From the NCBI GenBank assembly GCA_000827265.1, contig KN834901.1, forward strand, positions 1-62,434: DNA of 62,434 nucleotides. The letters run 5' to 3'. Positions 47,585 through 60,007 of this stretch are shown piece by piece (positions within the stretch are counted from its first letter, which is position 1; every line of letters begins with the position of its first letter). Origin of the DNA: Collybiopsis luxurians FD-317 M1 (lineage: Eukaryota; Basidiomycota; Agaricomycetes; Agaricales; Omphalotaceae). The notes beneath the pieces were generated by a model. That model had not been told where the DNA came from and made no database searches. It worked only from the letters and a program-made list of their open reading frames with translations. The position numbers and the translations under genes were made by a program.

Positions 47585-47957
47585 TAATTTCTCTGTTTAC
47601 AGATTCTCATTCAATGTAGCTGTTTTTTTCACACCGAAAGTGGAAATTATTCGGCCCAATTGAATGGACCACCAAAAGACAATAATTTGAATGAACTATA
47701 TGCACACACCAATAGTTTGTTTTCAGTTAAGCCGAAAGATCATATAACCTGATTATATGCGCCTGTCAACTAAACTGAATGAAGACAATTAGATGGTCGT
47801 ATAAACTACACTGGATTTTTGTTTTTCGTATTTCCATTCGGCCGGGCCGAAGTTTTTCCACCTGCGGTGTGTTTGCTGCACGGGTTGACGATATTGTCAG
47901 ATGCTCTCATCTCAATCTCCATATCGAGAATAGCCACTTCGATCTCCAGGGAATATG

Positions 47958-47966
47958 TATAAAAGG
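47958..47966 (+). promoter_or_regulatory. TATA box of P450 gene 2
   Basis: TATAAAAGG followed by AGGCC and a CTCATTCTCAT stretch lies 43 nt before the start codon, paralleling the other P450 genes. Confidence 0.7.
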
Positions 47967-48000
47967 AGGCCAACCTCATTCTCATCATGCTGGCAGTATC

Positions 48001-50184
48001 ATGCTTCGCGGACTTGCTGCGCCTGCGTTGATCTCTCTGGGAGTGGTTGCTGCCGTCCTGGCTTTCAAGTTGATCTTTTCACGTCGCCATGAGGCCTCTG
48101 CGCTGCCTTATCCCCCGGGGCCAAATCTCGCTCCTGGTACTATGCCAACTTTTGACCCTTGGGCTCAGTATCAAAAGTGGGGAAAGGAATATGGTCAGTG
48201 ATGTCGATTCAAAATCCCGACGACGTTAGCAGCATTCATATAAATTGATTTTTCAGGTGAACTAGTCTACATTCGTGAAACAAACACATTGATTCTCAAC
48301 CATTCTCATGTTGCGATTGACCTATTGGAAAGGCGTGCTCGCATTTACTCAGATCGACCGGGATCTCCCTTGTTGGACTTGTGGGTAATTCCCTTGTGAT
48401 GGTTTTCATTGAATAACCTGAATAATCTAGATTCGGAACCTCGTCTATCCTCTCAGTAATGGCAAGTAGGTTGTTGTGTCGCTGAACAGCTTGAATTGAC
48501 AAACAACTGTACAGAGATATTCACCCGCATGGCGCTATCATAGGAAAATTTTCCAGCAGAGCTTTCGCCAAGCTGCTGTACCTCGCTTTTTCCCAGCGCA
48601 GTACAGCAAAATTCATGAATTTTTGTATGATTTGATGACCGCTCCTGAAAATTTCATGCAACATACCATGACGTAGGTCAAATTTGTATACAAGAGTAGC
48701 CTGAGATCTTTACTAGCTCGATTATACTAGGCTATCTCAGCGGGTCATCTATACTTCGATGTATGGGTTTGATGTTGGCCCTGAGGATCCTCTTGCACGA
48801 AAAACTGCTGAAGTGATGGAACTAATAGGAGAATCTCTTGTTGTCGACGCTTTCCCCCTTCCTCGGCGATTTCCATGGTTGATGTCCATGCCTTCGTGGT
48901 TCCCTGGCTGCGGATTCAAAAAGAAGGCAGAGGAATGTCGCAGTATTCTTGAAGAAGTGGATAGTATTCCCTATGATATGGCAGTAAATAATATTGTGAG
49001 CCGCACAGGTCCCCTCTGGTTGTTATGTCGTCTTACCCAGCCATATGCAGAAAAATGGCTTGGGTACTTCCCTTATTGCTGAACTAGCAATAAGAAGTAA
49101 AGGTACACCGAAAGAGATTGAAGCAATCAAGTCAATGGGCACCGTCTCTCTTCTCGGTGAGCTTCGGCAGTGGTTCTACGCATCTAAGCTTTCTGCTTGA
49201 CTTCGTACCTTTATTCAGCTGCGGCAGACACGGTAGAAAGTTCCCTGCTTTGTGTTTTATTCTTTGCTAATCAGGAGTAGGCCACGTCTTCCATTGGCTC
49301 ATTTTTGCTCTGTATGTGTCTCGACCCAGAAGTACAGAGGAAAGGTCAAGAAGAGCTAGATCGTGTTGTTGGCAGAGATCGACTGCCTACATTCGAAGAC
49401 CGTCCTTCTTTGCCTTACGTTGAAGCTATCTATCGCGAGACTATGCGATTACACCCTCCCGTTCCTTTGGGTAGGTTGATTTTCGACGGTGGAACTTGTT
49501 GAGGGCTCAGTCACGGATGAATAGGGCTCTCGCATAACTCGATTGAAGACGATACGTATTGCGGTTATTTTATTCCCAAAGGTTTTATCTCCCCTGTAAT
49601 CCTTGATTGATGATCTCAATCTGTGTGTAGGTTGCGAGGTTGTTCCCAATGTTTGGTATATCTGTGTTCTATCTGCCCTGATGAATGGTTTCCTAATCGA
49701 TTTCAGGGCCATGAATCGGGATCCGGACCTCTACTACGAACCAGACAAATTCATCCCCGAGCGTTATATCGAGTCGGAAAAAGGTCCATTTAGGCACATC
49801 AATGAGATTCATGCATATGGATTTGGACGAAGGTTTGTTAGAACCACCATGATGCCATATCATTCCTAATCCGATCCTGTGCTTTCTATTATGTTCAGAG
49901 TCTGTGCTGGCCGCCACATGGGCGAAAACACTATCTGGCTCGCCATTGCTTCTGTTTTGGCTACCCTCACTTTGGGGAAGGCAAAGGATGAGAACGGAAA
50001 TGAAATTGACATTCCTGGAGAATTCACAAATGGCTTTTACCGGTGAGCTTTAGAGCCAGTATCGTCCGTTGTGCCATTTTTGAATTGTCGTTGCAGTCAT
50101 CCCAAGCCTTATAAATCCTCTATAGTTCCTCGCACTCCCCTTGCAAGGGATTTGATTCTAGCTGCGATCTCAACGAAGGATTGA
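48001..50184 (+). CDS. Cytochrome P450 monooxygenase 2 (intact, 13 exons)
   Basis: Exon structure is the same as P450 gene 1, and every exon can be read without lesion. Motifs: membrane anchor in the first 25 residues, LPYPPGP hinge, RYSPAWRYHRK, I-helix AADTATSS, K-helix ETMRLHPP, FIPERY, heme loop FGRRVCAGRHMGEN split by an intron, and the C-terminus LAAISTKD. The heme loop has Ala where gene 1 has Pro (VCAG versus VCPG). It should be a microsomal monooxygenase of unknown substrate. The final acceptor is a clean CAG, which helped define the last intron of gene 1. A MITE lies 416 bp upstream. Confidence 0.93.
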
Positions 50185-50973
50185 AATCTCTTCCTTATAT
50201 ATTTGTCCTGTCTGTAGTTGTAAATACCTGTAATTTTTCCAACCAGCTGTACATTTTTGCATCTATCAAAGCTTGTCTGACCGTCAATGGTCCGGTTGTT
50301 TGAAATTTGAATGTTTGACTAGCACAAAAAACTAATGTGCTTTCCAAATACTGTGTGACTACGACTGCAAATTCACAGGCCGCCGACAAGTCACCGTGTG
50401 TGCTCGCGAGACATCTAGGAGCCTAGGCAGAGCCGAGAGGCTTGGCACGAGAACCTACGTAAGTATACGAAAGACTCGGATTGAACGGGACAAGAAAGGA
50501 AGACTGTGACATCTTTGCGTCAGAATGATTTATCTAGATGTGAAAGGGTACAAGTGTCGTTGGCGAGGTATTAAAGTGAGAGCAAAAATTTTGTTCAAGA
50601 GTCGAAGTTCATTGACGTTCATGGCTGTCGTATAAAGGGCAATGTATAAGTCTCAATTTAGCAAGGAAGTAACCCATTTCTGGAACGCAAGTTGGCTAGT
50701 TTATGCAAGTCGAGATGATCACCAGACATGGTGGAGACAGAAAAAGAGCAATTCAGGCGCTAGGCGCTAACATCTACTTTTACTTTTAGGGGCTACTTCA
50801 ATATTCACGTGACTGACGGCACCTTTGCTCGTTGTCCTTTGACTGCAATCATCTCGCCCTTTCTCTTTGTTTCCGGGCTCAGAAGCGCTTGATTGTCACC
50901 TGAGTTGTTCTTTCATCTAGGTTTTTTCTTCAAAGACGCGTCGAAATCTTCAGATTATTTGACAGAACCGGAA
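50185..50973. other. Intergenic region with GGCGCTA repeat
   Basis: CAGGCGCTAGGCGCTAAC (50755-50772) holds two GGCGCTA units in tandem, and ACGCGT lies at 50937, 37 bp before the next start codon. No gene is recognised. Confidence 0.5.
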
Positions 50974-52061
50974 ATGACAACGATGATGGTGACCAGAATG
51001 CCGCGTCTTGACATGTTACTCAAAGAAGCACATCGTAGAGAGACTAGGATGTGTGATGAGAGGCCAACGAAGAGAGCCCGTACTATGTCGTACAATGGGT
51101 CGGACGTATCTCGTCTCCAGTGCCAGGTCAGTCTGCGGTCCTGGAACCTTTTCTTTCTCATTTTTCCGCCGGCTGACAATATGGGTAGAATTCAAGTACG
51201 ATTATGGACTCATTGTTCATCGAAGAACATCGTATCTCCTCTCCCCAGAGTATTCATCACCCCAACCGCAGTTCTGTACGTCCAATGAAAGCATTACCGC
51301 AACGTTCCGTGTCCAAACCTTCTTCCACTGCAACACCGACATCATCTGTACAACCCCCACCGCCACCCCAATTCTCAGGAACCTTCAACTTGATATCTTC
51401 TTCCTCGAGTTCCATCCCCCCCAACCTGTTCAACACATCAGATCAAGACAGCGCTTTCAGATCTCTATACAAAATCCTCTCTTCCGACAATCAGTCCTCG
51501 CCTCCCGGTAGCACCGAACACGGACAGTGTTACCTCCCCGACCGCTCTGAATGTTCATCAAAGCCTGGACTAATACATTCATCCGCCCTCCGCGACCCTT
51601 TGAATGACCAGCGACTGAGCATCAATTTACATGATATCCGAGAAGTTGGCTTGGGGTCTTTCTCCTCTGGATTACAGCGAAAATGTTCTGACGTGGATAT
51701 GGAACCATCGCAGAACCAGAGTCTTGCTGTTGCTGTTGCTGCCCCTACTCCGGGGCTTTCCGCCGGTGCGCAGCTGATATGCTACGGCGACGGTTCCACC
51801 GGCGACATTATCGATGGCTTTGGAGAGCTCGCCATCCGGCGCGTTTGGTGTGGATGTTCAGAGGGTGAGGGTGATGACGATGATGACGACGACACGCTCA
51901 TAGAGGTGTTTGAAGGGCACTTGGCGTTTCAGGTGTTCTTTGGAGATTCCTATGTTCAGCGGGGGCTCGCGGATGTACTGGATCATCGGTTTGAGTTCTG
52001 GGCGGTGAGAAGTAGGGAGAGCCTCTCGCTTGAAGCGGGTATGCGCGAGGTTTATGCATAG
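50974..52061 (+). CDS. Ser/Pro-rich protein of unknown function
   Basis: Two exons (50974 to about 51129, then about 51189-52061) are joined in phase 0. The first encodes MTTMMVTRMPRLDMLLKE with a basic PTKRAR (possible nuclear signal). The second is rich in Ser, Pro and Gln (VQPPPPPQF, SSSSSS) and ends in a structured region with GELAIRRVWCG, an Asp run (GDDDDDDD) and FEFWAVRSRESL. I do not recognise a domain. Composition suggests a nuclear regulatory protein, but this is a guess. The start was chosen as the first Met in the frame that splices to exon 2. Confidence 0.55.
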
Positions 52062-52973
52062 TGGAGGGAAGTGGTGGTCCTGATGGACTTGGGACCCGGA
52101 CTTGCTTGTTATATGGACTGGCTCACGAGGCAGGCGTATGCACTTTTCATCTTTTAACTTATGATTGCATTTTATGCGTTGTAGCCAATCGTCAATTGCT
52201 CTGCCTTAATTCAAGAACTCGTCTGTATTGCATTAACCTCCCGGTGTATATCGATTTAGGTATGATAGAGAATGGGCATAGGAAAGCTTTCTATGAACTA
52301 CTCTAAACAGGCAGAATGGATCAGTAAGTAGTATCCGAAGAAACTCCAGAGGTGGTTGTCGGTGAGTTTAATGGTATGAGTTTCTGATCTGGGTCCATGT
52401 ATCGATGGTGGAAGCCACGGTTAGTCGGCCCTTGTAAGCAGATCGTTCCTACCTTTTTGTGATCGCAATACCGAAATCAAAATATCGAATAGTTTACATA
52501 GCACAGTAACCTGTTTGCAAATCCCACTTGTGGTCATTTACGATACGGTCTTCATCAGATATGAGAGGATCCGAAACTGTAAGCTGTCAGCGCGATATAT
52601 TCGCCATGAAAAGTTCCGTGAAGATGAGGCTTTCTTCAGTGCCTGAGACTATCAACTATCTGACCTTATCGGACGAGATGGTGGGTGCTCCAACTTATCT
52701 TGCTGTCGTTTTCCGAAACCCCCTGTTCTGCTACTTGTGCTCACGATCTTTTTATCTGCATCGTCGTGGCACAAGTCCCGCATTAGTCTACAAGCTCTGG
52801 AGGCAAGATTGCATTGCATTGAAGAGGCGAATTATTCATGTAGCTTGTAGGGGTAGATACAAAGATAAACTATAAAATGCAATAATCGATAACGATGAAA
52901 CATAGACGCGTCAAGAAAACTTGTCATGCACATTTCACATGACGCTGAATTCCAGCTGATTGGCAGCACTCTA
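52062..52973. other. Convergent intergenic region
   Basis: 912 bp between two 3' ends. A frame of 115 codons at 52528-52875 has no recognisable feature. ACGCGT occurs at about 52907. Confidence 0.45.
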
Positions 52974-54103
52974 TCAAACCGCAGAACCCAGCAGAATATT
53001 GTCTATCAGCCGCGTCTGATCCACAAATATCGCCCCACTCAATATAACAGCACCATCGCTCTTTTCAGCCCGCCCTACATTGTCTCCTAAAACCTCAAAA
53101 CTCCCAGCATCGTTCATCTCGATATAATCCAGCTTTAATCTCACATCCGTTCCCTGCTCCTTCACCCGCTCTATCTGCTGCTGAATTATGTTCGTAGCGG
53201 CGTCGATACACTCGGCTTTTGAGCCTCCCTTATTCCAACAGTCTTCGGCGGCCCGGAGAGAGGCGTAGAGGACTGGGGCGACCTTTCTACCTTCTGGGGA
53301 TAGATGGACGTTTCGAGAGGATAGAGCGAGGTTATCTGTGGCGTCGCGGGCGGTAGGGACAATGTGGAGATGGTCAGGTGAAGGATGGGAGAGTAAGAGA
53401 TCTGTGACCATGCGTCGGAGGAGAAAGGCTTGCTGAATATCTTTTTGTCCAAAATACGCGTTGGTTGGCTATATCAAGGTCCTCGGTCAAACATGAAAAA
53501 ATCTCAGACTATCTTCAGTGCCTACCTCAATCGCGTTGAACAGTTTTGTGACTACAGTCGCGACACCGCGAAAAAAAGTCGGTCTGCTCTTCCCTTCCAT
53601 TTGTTCGCTGTAGCCTTTGACTTCGACGAATGACCCTTTTTGGTGAGCGACGTCTTGATGGATTCCACCGGGATACATTTCCTTGACGGTGGGCAGGAAC
53701 ACAGCTGACGGTTTTCGATCTGCAACTCTTTGTTCCATGAGGACCTGCAAGTCACGTTCGAGAGTACGCGGATATATTGCGAGGTCTTCGTGAGGAGCGA
53801 ATTGAGCTGGGTTAACGAAGATTGATAGAACGGTTAGATCGTTTTCTTGTAGGGACCTGCGAACTGGTTAAGGATAAAAACGATGGTCCTCTAGACAGCT
53901 GAGCAGCACGACATACCCAGACAAAGATGGCCATCATGCAATGCACCCATTGTGGGTACAAATCCGACAGATTTATTATCTATGAAAGCTTTTCTTCTCC
54001 ATTCTCTGTAATCAGCGACAGTGGTGAAAATGGGGATTGGAGAAGGTGGAAGAGTGGACATTCTACGAAGATGAGAGATGATGGTGTTGGCGGAGCGTAG
54101 CAT
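52974..54103 (-). CDS. PAN6: Pantothenate synthetase (pantoate--beta-alanine ligase)
   Basis: Three exons. Motifs: FVPTMGALHDGHL (HIGH-like ATP site), LSIFVNPAQFAPHEDL, VFLPTVKEMYPGG, FFRGVATVVTKLFN, TNAYFGQKDIQQAFLLRRMV and ALSSRNVHLSPEGR, all diagnostic of PanC. It joins pantoate and beta-alanine with ATP to make pantothenate, the precursor of coenzyme A. The end reads GAIFVDQTRLIDNILL. The start is taken as MLRSANTII; an upstream Met at 54157 is possible. The donor of the first intron (AT|GTCGTG) is weak but is the only one that keeps phase. A decayed copy of the last exon is found 5 kb away at 59285-59410. Confidence 0.93.
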
Positions 54104-54581
54104 GAGAATTTCAGAAAATGGTACGATTGCATGATGTTCATCGATGAAATGGTGCAAGGTACAGGAATTACGTAATCAACTTGGTGTCGGTCCGATTGAT
54201 ATTCACAGCTTTGACTCTTGGAACCGTAACTGTACCCAGTCCAGTCTGCAACCGAAGCTTCAGGTGCGTCTGCAGCGATTCAGCTTCATTGGTGGCTAAC
54301 GACCACCTTAAAGCCGACCGTCTCTAAATGCCCTGAGGGTGGGGCGAAGCAACGGCGAATTTAATCCGATCCTCCGACTCCGAAGCGCAGCCCTTCACAC
54401 TGCAGAAGCAGTCCCTTCTCAAAACGTCCTAAATGATACATATACACAAAAAGACCGCTAAAAGTCTACGTACGTTGTAAATCAAGCTACATAACAAAAT
54501 AAGAAGCCGAAAAAGCTTGAAACGAAAAAACTGTTATTCTACACGAAAAATATCAACACGAAAACGTTCGACTCGGATTCC
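54104..54581. other. Intergenic region
   Basis: 478 bp between PAN6 and the CENP-C-like gene. No gene is recognised. Confidence 0.4.
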
Positions 54582-55877
54582 TCAATCCCTAATAACCTGA
54601 ACGTTAACCCTAGGTAACAAACTCCGAGACGGCCCTAAACTCCGGAACAAGAATCCTAAAACAAAGAACGCAAGGTAGGCTTTGGGTCCGCGGACAGTTC
54701 GTCCAACCTGCATCGCAGTCCTCAAGTACCAAGTCAGCGCGACTTTACGGTACTTTAGGAATCGCTTCAACAAGCGCTCTATCACCCATCCAAGTAGGAT
54801 GAACAGCTTTGACTTGGATATCGCAGGAAGAAGTTGCGGGGCAGGTTGCCCGCGGACGAGCCGTAATGGATCGTCTTGTTCACCGGCAGTGAGTTCTCGA
54901 GCCTGCACGAACATGAGCTTGGCTGTTCTGTCGCTTACGTTTTCGATGGAATAGACGTTTCCTAGAACCGGAGTCAGTTTGGAAGTTCGAGGAGATTTTC
55001 AGGACGACATACCTCGCGGGACCATGAAAGAGCCTCCTTGTGCAATAATATAAGCGGTGTCATGTATCTTGACATTCACAGCACCTTCGACGCAGTGAAA
55101 GATCTGAAACAGACATTAACACAACAGCAAGCGGGAACCTCCAAAATAGACGCACGTAGGTATTATCTTTGACACTCTTTGAGCTCTTTCTACCTCCGGG
55201 GGGTAGGTGAATGTAGCCCGAGGCCATATATGAACCGTCGGAGAACACTTTGCAGAAAGACCAGTTCCCTTCATACGCCGCACGCATGGAATGCGTTATA
55301 AGTTTCTCAGTATGTGTTATACCTAAAGTTCCAGTCAGACCTCGAGTGTTCGAAGAATCCTGAATAATCACTCACGTCGAGAAACAGGCTTCTCCGTTCG
55401 AAAGTCAAGGACATTTCCATTCGTGGGTGTATTGTCATCCCAGCCTTGTTCTGGATAAGGATCACTACTCCACGTAATTGATCTCCTTTTCACCGTTTTA
55501 GGCGGAGTAGGTGGTGAAGATTTGGATTTGTCACTACTTGAATTTCCTGCTGGTTCGACTGTCGCCGCTGACGAAGAAGAAAGGCGAACCATTGAAGTAT
55601 TAGGATGAGAATTGGGCCATATTGGAGGGACGTCATTCGACGTGTTACTGGATTCAAGTTCAGTTGTAGATAGAGATAAATCGCCTGTTACGGTTGTGAA
55701 TGAGCTAGTTGAGGAAGAGGCTGGCGAAATGGGCGGCGAGGCAGACTCATGTTCTTCGTGCTCCGAATTTCCGCCATCTTTCGGTTCAGACGTGGCAGGG
55801 GTCAAAGAGCTCGTATTGATCTCCAGTTGAGGTGGATGAACAGGGTTCTCATCGCTGGAAGCAGCCATGGAAGCCAT
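54582..55877 (-). CDS. CENP-C/Mif2-like cupin protein with hydrophobic C-terminal tail
   Basis: Four exons are inferred. A Ser/Thr/Pro-rich N-terminus (about 170 residues) contains RRSITWSSDPYPEQGW, followed by a cupin fold matching the CENP-C/Mif2 C-terminal domain: SGYIHLPPGGRKSSKSVKDNTY, IFHCVEGAVNVKIHDT, GGSFMVPRGNVYSIEN and LMFVQAREL. In Mif2 this domain dimerises at centromeres. Here it is followed by about 90 further residues with LFILLGWVIERLL and YLAFFVLGFLF, a hydrophobic stretch not expected in a nuclear kinetochore protein. A classical CENP-C motif was not seen. It may be a divergent CENP-C or a cupin paralogue anchored in a membrane. Confidence 0.75.
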
Positions 55878-56633
55878 CGCATATGAAGGGCCAATGAAGG
55901 GCGGACGGAAAGGCGTTTAGCGCCCAAGTCATCCAAAATCAAATTAGGCGCTCTGGGTCACCCTTGTCCTCCCAACTATACCCGCAACGACGGCCGGCTT
56001 CTTCTCCTGACCACCATGATTAACTGACATATAGGTGCACATAGCTTTTCTGTATCCATGTAGCTAGTCAATCTTCTGTTGAAACTTGGACGGTAGGAAG
56101 CTCAAGAATTAGACATCTTTGCCGAGTGACGACGATTGAGTCTCGAATATAGTTGATGGTCGACTGTGAGTCAAATTTACTGAATTTGGATACATTCGAG
56201 ATTAACGTCGCTAATCCCAGACTAACCCTGCTTTAGGCCGTTCTTGGTCAATGGAAGGTGTCGTGCAGGGACTAACGAACATTCTGCGTCAAAACCGAGA
56301 AGGTCGGTATCAGAAAGCTTGTATCATGCTTTTTGGAACACTTTCATGGGAAAAGATGAAGCCTTGAACACAACTCTGTATATTTTTTACCGCGCAGAGT
56401 TTGCTACCTGGGACTCTGCCGATAGCCATCGCTGTACCAACATGCACAGTATTCACGCTCCTCAGTTCGTCCTGTGGTACAGCCCCTCCTTCCTTGAAGC
56501 GTTAGACAATCATTGCCCTAACTACAATGCGCTTTCGACCTGCACCCCTTCTTGAGCCCGCATGCCCGATATAAGGAACAAAATACCGCATATCTACATA
56601 AAGATCGTGCATATCATACTTTAGAAGAGAATT
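55878..56633. other. Intergenic region with GGCGCT motifs
   Basis: Just upstream of the cupin gene lie TTTAGCGCC (55915-55923) and TTAGGCGCT (55943-55951), an inverted pair of the recurrent motif. No gene is recognised in the rest. Confidence 0.5.
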
Positions 56634-58798
56634 TCACTCTTTTTTTGACACTGCGGCCAGAATCAGATCCTTTGCGAGAGGAGTGCGAGGAACGATAGAA
56701 GACTGATAAGGTTTAGGATGACTGAAACAATGTTCAATGCAAGTGCAACAGACAGTACGTTCTAGATCTCACCGGAAGAAGCCATTGGTATATTCTTCAG
56801 GAATGTCGATTTCATTTCCGTTTTCATCTTTCGCCCTACCCAGAGTGATCGTGGCCAAAACAGAAGCAATGGTGAGCCAGACAGTGTTTTCGGCCACATA
56901 ACGACCAGCACAGACTCTGAAAAGAAGATACAAGTTGGACTAAAAATACATCATGATGTTTGTTCTACGAACCTTCGTCCAAATCCGAATGCGTAAATAT
57001 CATTTATGCTTCCAAAAGGCCCCTTTTCTGACTCAAGATAACGTTCAGGAATAAATTTGTCTGGTTCATAGTACACATCTGGGTCTCGGTTTATAGCCCT
57101 GAATCGATTGGGAAACTGTTCAGCGGGGACAAATGGAACACAAACATACCAGAGATTGGCAATGATTTCGCAACCTATACAAAGATATTGAAATTAAATC
57201 ACTCTAGGATTTCAGAGAGATAGGAACCTTTGGGAATAAAGTAACCGCGGTACGTATCATCATCAATCGAGGTATGTGAGACACCTAATCATCAACTGAG
57301 CTTTCAGTGGATTCCACAAGCTGGCAAGGAAGACCTACCCAAAGGAGCAGAAGGGTTTAATCGCATGAGTTCACGATAAATTGATTCGATGTAAGGCAAA
57401 GAGTGACGATCTTCAAATGTGGGCAATCGATCTCTGCCTACAACGCGATCCAGCTCCTCTTGGCCTTTCCTCTGCACTTCCGGATTGAGGCACATGCAGA
57501 GCAAAAACGAGCTGATAGCAGACATAGTCTGCTACTAGTAAGTGGAAATAGCTCCAAACTGTGGAACTTCCTACCGTGTCTGCGGCAGCTGGTCCAGGTT
57601 ATCAAGTCAGTCAGGGAGCTAACATGCATACCATCAGTGACCGGAAAGCTCACCAAGAAAACTGACAGTGCCCATTGACTTTATTGCCTCAATCTTCTCT
57701 GGCTTCCCTTCGCTTGCTGCTGCTAGTTCGGCAAGTAGGGAAGTGCCTAGGCCATTTTTCTGAATACAAGTCAAATAAAACCAGCAAAATGAATGGGTCT
57801 TGGTAACTCACAAAGTTATTCACTGCCATTTCATACGGGATATTGTCCACTGCTTGTATAATGCCGCGGCATTTCTCAGCTCTCTTTTTAAATCCGCAGC
57901 CAGGGAACCAAGAGGGCATAAACCATAGCAATGGAAATCGCTCGAGTAAGGGGAAAGTCCCAGGTACAAGAGACTCTCCAATAAGCTCAACTGCTTCTAC
58001 AGCTTTGATTGAAAGAGGATGTTCGAGACCGATATCAAGTCCATACAGGGAAGAATGGATGAGTTTCTGAGACACACTGGCGTAAAGCACGTTAGCAACC
58101 CTATACCTACATAAACATCGGAACGCACGCCATGACATGCTGCATAAACATTTCAGGTGCTGTGATCAAGTCATAAAGAAATTCATGGATCTTGCTGTAT
58201 TGCACTGGAAAGAAGCGAGGTGCAGCGGCCTGACGAAAATTCTGTTGGAAAAGTCTTCTATGATATCGCCATTGAGGAGAATATCTCTACGAGATATCAG
58301 GATTTGAAGCAATTGAGTCAAACACAGGATTACTCACCATAAGCGAGAGAATAGATGAACTGCCAAATCTAAGTTTGAATTATTCAACATTTTGCCTGAC
58401 AATAAAATATACATGGGAAACACTCACAAGTTCATCAAAGGAGTTGTTGGTCGATCCGAGTAGATACGAGCACGCTTTTCCAGTAGGTCGATAGCAACAT
58501 GAGAATGGTTGATAATCAACATGTTTCTGTCTTGGATGTAAACAAGTTCACCTGTGAGATTACAGTCAGTCTCAATGCCTTGATTGACGAGTCTGGATCT
58601 GAATCAAAATTACTGACCGTATTCCTTCCCCCACCTCTGATACTGAACCCAGGGGTCATAGCCTACCATGCTTGTAGCATTTGGCCCCGGAGGATAAGGC
58701 AGCGCGGAGGCTTTATGGCGACGCAGAAGGAAAAGGCTGAAGGCAGCAACCACCCCCAGTAAAACCGACGACGATACTATCGAGAGTTCCCAGATCAT
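56634..58798 (-). CDS. Cytochrome P450 monooxygenase 3 (intact, 13 exons)
   Basis: Same exon pattern as P450 genes 1 and 2, on the opposite strand, with no lesion in any exon. Motifs: N-terminal anchor, LPYPPGP, RYSPQWRYHRR, AADTTMSAISS, ELMRLNPSAPLG, FIPERYLES, heme loop FGFGRRVCAGRYVAEN and C-terminus LILAAVSKKE. It should be a microsomal monooxygenase; the substrate is unknown. Start chosen at MIWELSIV, 35 nt after a TATA box identical in sequence to that of gene 1. Opposite orientation to gene 2 with several unrelated genes between them argues against simple tandem duplication. Confidence 0.93.
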
Positions 58799-58821
58799 GG
58801 GTATGATGGTCAGGAGGACTA

Positions 58822-58833
58822 GGCCTTTTTATA
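58822..58833 (-). promoter_or_regulatory. TATA box of P450 gene 3
   Basis: TATAAAAAGGCC on the minus strand, 35 nt from the start codon and followed by a C/T-rich stretch, as in P450 genes 1 and 2. Confidence 0.7.
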
Positions 58834-59284
58834 CACCTGTGAGGTCAAAATGTCTACTTCGGCGTGGAAGTTGATGTCATATTGGAAAGAATCTGAGAAA
58901 ATAACACCTGAAGAAGCAGAATAACTTACGCAATGATGAAACCTTGACCTTAAGTATGCCTGCCGACGGGGTAGGCTGGTGGGCCAACCTGGGGGCAGTG
59001 TATGAGAGTGCAATCTTTTTGACTTCCTATTCCCTACCAATTTGTACAGCATAGGAGCAAAAAGTTTGACAGTGACCTACACTGGGGCTTGTTTGGGCAC
59101 CGCAATGCCGGTAAAATATGTAGTGACAAGGTTAATGTTATGCGTTACATTTTTCAAAATCTCTGTTACAATCATAGGAATTAGCATTACACTTATATAA
59201 CCCATGTTGTGAGTCCGATCAGGCCAATTCTGCCACTCTTTGCCCTTTCCGCTTTGTATAAGTGTGCTTGGGGTGCACTTGGCA
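58834..59284. other. Intergenic region
   Basis: 451 bp upstream of P450 gene 3 without recognisable features beyond the core promoter. Confidence 0.4.
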
Positions 59285-59410
59285 CCCAGGGTCAGTTTTT
59301 GTCACTAGAAGCTGTAATGTGGTGCAGAGTGACAAGGGCGAAGGGGCTGTTATGTTGGGTGGAGCAATATTTGTGGACCAGATGCAGCTGATAGGCAATA
59401 TCCTGCCTAG
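59285..59410 (+). pseudogene. Decayed fragment of pantothenate synthetase (3' end)
   Basis: One frame reads KGEGAVMLGGAIFVDQMQLIG, closely matching KSDGAVILSGAIFVDQTRLID at the C-terminus of PAN6 (52974-54103). At the DNA level about four in five bases agree over 59336-59409. The upstream part (GSVFV versus GSFEV) also aligns more weakly. The rest of the gene is absent and the fragment is in the opposite orientation, so it is a dead duplicate piece. Confidence 0.75.
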
Positions 59411-60007
59411 CTATAACACTAATATGATTCAAAATCACTGGCAGTACCAGTTTTATAGATTTTTTAGATACACTGTCTGTAGCCAATTATTATAAAATCC
59501 ATTTTACCATTGGATATTGACAATGCCGTTAGCCAAGAATCATATAAGTTCTCTGATAAAGCAATCTGAGGGCCCAGTGACTCCGGTAGGGCTAGCAGAG
59601 CTAGCTCTAACATGACGGAGTGGGTCCGAACATTGCCAAACTACTGTGGGTTAGGGATAGGGGTTAGGTGCTGCCAGTTATTCTTGTTACTATATCTGTG
59701 TCCTAGGCTCAGAGCTTGCAGAGGTATCTCAAATGATAGAGTGATATTATGCATATGCTTTCAAAAGAGACACTGAATTGATCGGTGGAGTATGTTACAA
59801 ATACATTTTCAGGGCTCAGCTTGAGCCGAGTTGCAGCTCCAATCAATATTTTGTGAATACCTCTTGGACCATGGCTTGTGAGTTTGACATGTTGCTAATG
59901 TGAATAGAGCTCAGATATGAGAAGCTTATACTGCATAAGTTGAAACTACGATGCACATTTTTGCACTACAAAATGCAAAATTTAAATTAAGCCGGAGGGG
60001 CCGTGGG
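59411..60007. other. A+T-rich intergenic region
   Basis: 597 bp with no recognisable gene. Confidence 0.4.
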
